From positions 1 through 37,100 of the forward strand of contig CANDJC010000039.1 of NCBI GenBank assembly GCA_947384955.1: a DNA stretch of 37,100 bases. Reading direction: 5' to 3'. Below are positions 33,428 through 37,100 of this stretch, piece after piece. The first letter of the stretch is position 1. Each line of letters starts with the position of its first letter. The stretch comes from an uncultured Eubacterium sp. GTDB taxonomy: Bacteria; Bacillota; Clostridia; Lachnospirales; Lachnospiraceae. A program made the position numbers and the translations under genes. The notes under the pieces were generated by a model. It was not told where the DNA came from and did not search any database. It worked only from the letters and a program-made list of their open reading frames with translations.

Positions 33428-33941
33428 TACTCGCCGCTGCGCCCGCAATCGTAGCAAGCATCGCTCCAGACAGTGTCCAGCGGGTTTTTTTCACTTTTAC
33501 AGACATAAAATAAATAGACATTGTGTAAAATACCGTTTCCGTGGAACTCATCATAATCGACGCAGTCATTCCCAGCTGCGAATCTGTACCGAATTTCTTA
33601 AAAATATCTAATACCAGCCCGTTCGCCGCGGAATTCGAAAACAGCCTTACTACAAACACCGGAATAATTTCCCCCGGTATCAGATTTTTTCCAGCAATAC
33701 TTCCGATTATATTTTCAAACAGCGACGATACCGCATCCAAAAGCCCGGATGCCCGCAAAATACCAACCGCCGTCATCAGCCCGATTAAAGTCGGCATAAT
33801 CTTAAGAACGGTATGAAACCCATCCCCGGCGCCGTGAATAAATTCTTCATAAATATTCTGCTTTTGCACAAGCCCCGTTACTACGATATAAAATATCAAA
33901 AGCGGAATCATGGTATCTGACAAAAATAAAAGCAGCTTCAT
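33399..33941 (-). CDS. spmB: Spore maturation protein B (nucleoside-recognition/Gate domain)
   Basis: A 180-residue integral membrane protein. Conserved SpmB features are IPLLIFYIVVTGLVQKQNIY, DGFHTVLKIMPTLIGLMTAV, the Arg/Phe-Ser stretch VVRLFSNSAANGLVLDIFK and GMTASIMMSSTETVFYTMSI. About five hydrophobic helices are visible. In Bacillus SpmA and SpmB affect spore core dehydration. Here no spmA is adjacent; the upstream neighbour is spoIID. A short AT-rich gap with a weak ATAAAATTATCAT/ATGATAATAA dyad separates them. No clear Shine-Dalgarno sequence is seen (AGGATTATAGT before ATG). Confidence 0.92.
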   Translation of the reverse strand: MKLLLFLSDTMIPLLIFYIVVTGLVQKQNIYEEFIHGAGDGFHTVLKIMPTLIGLMTAVGILRASGLLDAVSSLFENIIGSIAGKNLIPGEIIPVFVVRLFSNSAANGLVLDIFKKFGTDSQLGMTASIMMSSTETVFYTMSIYFMSVKVKKTRWTLSGAMLATIAGAAASIVLARYFMV

Positions 33942-34014
33942 ACTATAATCCTGATTTAATATGTTATTATCATATCTATGCTTTCAGTCAGGATGCTATG
34001 ATAATTTTATAAAT

Positions 34015-34896
34015 TTAATCCCCGATGCGCACCCCGCTGTAAAAATATTCCAGTATCTGCGTATAGCTGCTCCCTTCCTTCGCCATCTCATTTGCCCCGT
34101 ACTGGCTCATTCCATATCCCTGCCCGTACCCTTTTGTAATAATCCGTACCTTTCCGTCCGTTTCCTTTATCGAAAAACAGGGTGAATTTAAAGAAAAAGC
34201 GCTTCTGAATTCCTCGCCGCTTATTTTCTTCCCCGGAATCTCTGCTGATATTACATAAGAAGAGCTGTCCCGTTTCGATACAGCAGCCATTTTCTGAACA
34301 TCTTCTTCTGGAAATTCCGTATCCGGGAAAGCGGCGCGCAGCTTGTTTCGAAACTGCCTGATATCCATAAATTCAATTTTTAAAAACTTCTCGCTCCGCA
34401 AATCATTTGCACAGTCTGCTGCTTTTAAATACGGCATCGTCCCGCCTGTTTCCGCAAAATCTCTGGTCCGCCCGGCGCTGACATAATGATACGGCAGCTT
34501 TACCGTATCTCCTTCATAGGTAACTGTTTCACCGGCAGTTTCCTGAACACAGTTTAAAAGCAGTTCATAATACTTTTGAAAATCTTTCGCCCCAAGCTGT
34601 TCCCGCATATCTTCTCTCGATATTTTTTCAGGCTCAGGCTCGTCATGTTCTCTGGCATATGCAATATTCGTCCGTGCAATGACTGTCTGCGCTTTGAGGG
34701 CTTCTTTTTCATACTGAAGCGGTATTTCATTCGCTGTCGTAAGGATAATCAGCTCTGTATCCTCATCTATCGTTTCAGCAGCTTCCTCTCTGACAGGAGC
34801 ATTTAAAAAATCACCCTGAACTACAAAAGTGATAAGGTATGGAAGACATATAATAATAACAATCAGTGATAATGCAGTTTTTATTTTTTCTATCAT
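34015..34896 (-). CDS. spoIID: Stage II sporulation protein D (SpoIID/LytB)
   Basis: A 293-residue lytic transglycosylase that strips peptides-free glycan during engulfment together with SpoIIM/SpoIIP. One N-terminal membrane helix (about 10-27). The catalytic-Glu region is PLQYEKEALKAQTVIARTNI. The conserved YHYVSAGRTRDFAETGG and the C-terminal GYGQGYGMSQYGANEMAKEG match the family. ATG 34896 has no Shine-Dalgarno sequence at normal distance (AAAGGA is 18 bases away), while CATATAAT lies five bases upstream. Initiation may be unusual or the mRNA nearly leaderless. Confidence 0.93.
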   Translation of the reverse strand: MIEKIKTALSLIVIIICLPYLITFVVQGDFLNAPVREEAAETIDEDTELIILTTANEIPLQYEKEALKAQTVIARTNIAYAREHDEPEPEKISREDMREQLGAKDFQKYYELLLNCVQETAGETVTYEGDTVKLPYHYVSAGRTRDFAETGGTMPYLKAADCANDLRSEKFLKIEFMDIRQFRNKLRAAFPDTEFPEEDVQKMAAVSKRDSSSYVISAEIPGKKISGEEFRSAFSLNSPCFSIKETDGKVRIITKGYGQGYGMSQYGANEMAKEGSSYTQILEYFYSGVRIGD

Positions 34897-35018
34897 GCTG
34901 TATTATATGACAAGTCCTTTGAAAAAATAACCCTGACAGTGAGATTTCCAAATACCATTTATTTTCTAATAACTTCTTCATATAAAGAAAAACTCACGGA
35001 TAACATTTTTAAACCCGC

Positions 35019-35894
35019 TTAAGGTTTCTTTATCATATCATATACACAGTCTGACAGCTCTGCAAACTGAGAAAGTGTCAGTGTCTCCCCGCGCACATTC
35101 GCCGGCATTCCCGCCATTTTAATACTCTGTATTATCTGCTCCTTTGTAAGCGGTATTTTTGAAAAATTATTCAGTCCGTTTACAAGTGTTTTCCGCCTCT
35201 GATTAAAAGATGCCCGGATAATATCAAACATCAGGTTTTCATCCTTTACCCGCACCGGCGGGTTTTTATGACAGTTCAGGCAGATAACCGCGCTCCCTAC
35301 CTTCGGCCTCGGTATAAAGCAGTTCGGCGGCACATTCGCTGCAATTTCAGGATTTGCATAATACTGTACCGCAAGTGACAGTGCGCCGTATTCTTTCGTT
35401 CCCGCATCCGCTTTCATCCGCTCCGCCACTTCCTTCTGCACCATAACCGTAATGCTCTCTAAAGGAATACGGCTTTCAAACAATTCCATGATAATCGGAG
35501 TTGTAATATAATAAGGGAGATTTGCTACAACCCGGATTGGTTTCCCGCCGTTTTTCTCCAAAACCAGCTGCCCGATATCCATTTTTAAAATATCTTCATG
35601 AATAATATCCACATTATGATAGCTGCTGAGTGTATCCTGTAGAATCGGTATCAGATTTTTGTCAATTTCCACTGCTGCCACAGCCTTTGCAGACTCACAC
35701 AAAAACTGTGTCATTGTACCGATTCCAGGCCCTATTTCCAGTACAAATGAATCCTTTGTCACACCCGCCGAAGCTATGATTTTATCCATGACATGCGCGT
35801 CAATTAAAAAATTCTGCCCGAACTTTTTTTGAAAATTAAATTGATACTTCTGCAATACTGCAATCGTATTCTGCGGATAAATTAAATCTCCCAT
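35019..35894 (-). CDS. rsmA: 16S rRNA dimethyladenosine transferase RsmA (KsgA)
   Basis: A 291-residue methyltransferase that dimethylates two adjacent adenines near the 3' end of 16S rRNA. The SAM site is FVLEIGPGIGTMTQFL with AVEIDKNLIPIL. The catalytic motif IV is N-L-P-Y in VVANLPYYITTPIIMELF. FIPRPKVGSAVICL and ASFNQRRKTLVNGLNNF mark the C-terminal part. GGAAGGGAATTATAC precedes ATG. The N-terminus overlaps a small open frame that links it to tatD. The rnmV gene often found between tatD and rsmA in Firmicutes is absent. Confidence 0.97.
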   Translation of the reverse strand: MGDLIYPQNTIAVLQKYQFNFQKKFGQNFLIDAHVMDKIIASAGVTKDSFVLEIGPGIGTMTQFLCESAKAVAAVEIDKNLIPILQDTLSSYHNVDIIHEDILKMDIGQLVLEKNGGKPIRVVANLPYYITTPIIMELFESRIPLESITVMVQKEVAERMKADAGTKEYGALSLAVQYYANPEIAANVPPNCFIPRPKVGSAVICLNCHKNPPVRVKDENLMFDIIRASFNQRRKTLVNGLNNFSKIPLTKEQIIQSIKMAGMPANVRGETLTLSQFAELSDCVYDMIKKP

Positions 35895-36007
35895 GTATAA
35901 TTCCCTTCCTGCATCATTTTATCCTGCATTATGATACATTCCGCCCCAGCTGGATATATACATAACGCACTCTGCTCTGTCATACAGACGGCTTCCTGCT
36001 CTGTCAT
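35882..36007 (-). CDS. Possible 41-residue small ORF bridging tatD and rsmA
   Basis: ATG 36007 overlaps the tatD stop (ATGA). The frame runs MTEQEAVCMTEQSALCIYPA and ends at TAA 35884-35882, 13 bases inside rsmA. Its first 18 codons look like a duplicated copy of the tatD C-terminus (VTEQEVIRVTEQNALRMYQM): DNA at 36007-35948 and 36078-36019 aligns with an offset of 71 bases. It may encode nothing and merely carry ribosomes to rsmA (coupling), or it may be a decayed duplication. Too small to judge by similarity. Confidence 0.4.
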   Translation of the reverse strand: MTEQEAVCMTEQSALCIYPAGAECIIMQDKMMQEGNYTWEI

Positions 36008-36786
36008 TCTTCTTCCCGCATCTGATACATGCGTAACGCATTCTGCTCTGTAACCCGGATAACCTCCTGCTCAGTAACTCCTTTGATTTGCGCAATCGCT
36101 GCGGCAATATACGGAAGATACACGGAACTGTTTCTCTTTCCCCTGTATGGCTCCGGCGCCATATAAGGACAGTCCGTTTCCAGCAGAATTTTATCCAGAG
36201 GTATTTTTTCTACCGTTTCCTTCAGCTTTTTCGCATTTTTAAAGGTAACCACGCCTCCTATTCCGATATAATATCCCATTTTAATATATTCTTCCGCAGT
36301 CTGCGGTGAATAAGAGAAGCAGTGAATCACCCCCGGTATCTGCATCTGAAAAGCTTCTCTCATAATCGCAAGCGTATCCTCCGCAGCATCCCTGGAATGG
36401 ATAATCACAGGAAGAGATGCTTCTTTCGCAAGCTGCAGCTGCCTTTTAAACCAGTAACGCTGTCTCTCCCGGACTGCTGCCTCTTTATCCCAGTAATAAT
36501 CCAGTCCGATTTCCCCGACTGCTTTTACTTTCGGATGCTTCACCTGTAACTGAAGCCATGCAAAGCTTTCCTCATTCAGACATTCAGTCTCGCTCGGATG
36601 CACGCCTGCAGCCGCATAAATAAAATCATATTTTTCAGCCAGCTCTATGCTTTTCTTTGTAGTTTCTATTGTGGAACCGACATTTACAATCCTGGAAATC
36701 CCATTCTCATACATGGATTCTAATAATGCATCCCTGTCCGCATCAAACTGCTTATCCTCGTAATGCGCATGTGTTTCAAATATCAT
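36004..36786 (-). CDS. tatD: TatD-family metal-dependent hydrolase/DNase
   Basis: A 260-residue TatD/YabD TIM-barrel protein. Metal-site motifs: ETHAHYED (family D/N-T-H-x-H; here Glu first), VGEIGLDYYWD, PVIIHSRDA, GVIHCFSYS and LLETDCPYMAPEP. Relatives have 3'-5' exonuclease activity on DNA. The frame is open to 36822, but ATG 36786 gives the family N-terminus and has a GGCGGAAAG-type Shine-Dalgarno sequence; the extension is Arg/Lys-rich and unlike the family. The tatD-rsmA order is widely conserved. Confidence 0.95.
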   Translation of the reverse strand: MIFETHAHYEDKQFDADRDALLESMYENGISRIVNVGSTIETTKKSIELAEKYDFIYAAAGVHPSETECLNEESFAWLQLQVKHPKVKAVGEIGLDYYWDKEAAVRERQRYWFKRQLQLAKEASLPVIIHSRDAAEDTLAIMREAFQMQIPGVIHCFSYSPQTAEEYIKMGYYIGIGGVVTFKNAKKLKETVEKIPLDKILLETDCPYMAPEPYRGKRNSSVYLPYIAAAIAQIKGVTEQEVIRVTEQNALRMYQMREEE

Positions 36787-36930
36787 AAACTTTCCGCCTT
36801 CATCCTTTCTGCTCCTGCCCATTCGTGTTATCTAAAACTTTCTGCTCCTATCCTATATACAAATTCAAAATAATCCCGGTAACAAGAGGATTTCTGTGTT
36901 ACTGGGATTACATAAACTATAGCGGATTAG

Positions 36931-37100
36931 ATAAGGGGGATGTGCTGGCCCCTCGGACGCCGGGTGACGGGAAGATGCGCTGGCTTCCTGCGACGGCTCC
37001 AGAATGTTAAGAATCCCTAAGCATTCTGCGTCTATGCTGTGGCCCCGGACGGGACGCGGCACCTAGTTCGCCCTGGCCTGCAGCCAGCAGCTAAAGGTGC
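36931..37100 (+). repeat. Structured repeat element copy F (cut by window end)
   Basis: It begins ATAAGGGGGAT, then GGCCCCTCGGACGCCGG and the arm through AGAATGTTAAGAATCCC. CTGCGTCTATGCTGTGG and CGGACGGGACGCGGC follow. The core hairpin starts at 37056 (GCGGCACCTAGTTCGCCCTG; AGGTGC at the last bases). The order of boxes equals copy E read on the minus strand. It lies upstream of tatD. In the rest of the 36823-36930 gap I see only a weak -35/-10-like pair for tatD. Confidence 0.8.

Overview
The window looks like chromosome of an anaerobic, spore-forming Clostridia member, most likely Lachnospiraceae. The reasons are a long SRP RNA with an Alu domain, sporulation-type genes (CwlD-like amidase, SpoIID, SpmB), a clostridial 2[4Fe-4S] ferredoxin, MecA, and a GdpP-rplI-dnaB operon. 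The ATP synthase c subunit carries the full Na+-ligand signature. The species is not identified. Almost all genes are on the minus strand; only hicAB, mecA, an XRE regulator and the ferredoxin are on the plus strand.

Layout. 1-1.1 kb: end of a dispersed repeat, a HAD phosphatase and SRP RNA with a perfect consensus promoter. 1.2-4.2 kb: an AAA-like/PD-(D/E)XK protein, then an AT-rich region with a repeat fragment and a flagellin remnant. 4.2-4.9 kb: HicAB toxin-antitoxin pair with a palindromic operator between its -35 and -10 boxes. 4.9-12.1 kb: complete F0F1 ATP synthase operon (AtpZ, AtpI, a, c, b, delta, alpha, gamma, beta, epsilon). 12.3-16.5 kb: a LMW-phosphatase-like protein without its catalytic Cys, a TsaC/Sua5 protein with a repeat-built N-terminus, a CwlD-type amidase and a membrane-anchored GH18 protein. 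16.9-19.5 kb: an unusual operon of Ser/Thr kinase fused to a degenerate P-loop domain, a second degenerate P-loop protein, a SAF-domain membrane protein and a small protein. 19.7-21.7 kb: mecA and a DUF1858 protein converge on a large palindrome made of two inverted repeat copies. 22.1-24.0 kb: a divergent hypothetical/XRE pair with paired operators, ferredoxin, and a MerR-type regulator with a structured leader. 24.3-28.9 kb: gdpP-rplI-dnaB followed closely by a two-gene retropepsin-like module. 29-31 kb: a large structured repeat and a membrane protein. 31.2-36.8 kb: rpsF-ssb-rpsR, DUF951, sirtuin, spmB, spoIID, rsmA and tatD, with a small overlapping ORF between the last two. The window ends inside another repeat copy.

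The strongest candidates for something undescribed are: (1) the dispersed repeat family, with long terminal inverted repeats around a conserved GC-rich hairpin and a compensatory change in its outer stem; (2) the kinase/degenerate P-loop/SAF operon, in which two genes have a good Shine-Dalgarno sequence placed for an ATT start codon. No CRISPR array, tRNA, rRNA, reverse transcriptase, transposase or prophage gene was seen.
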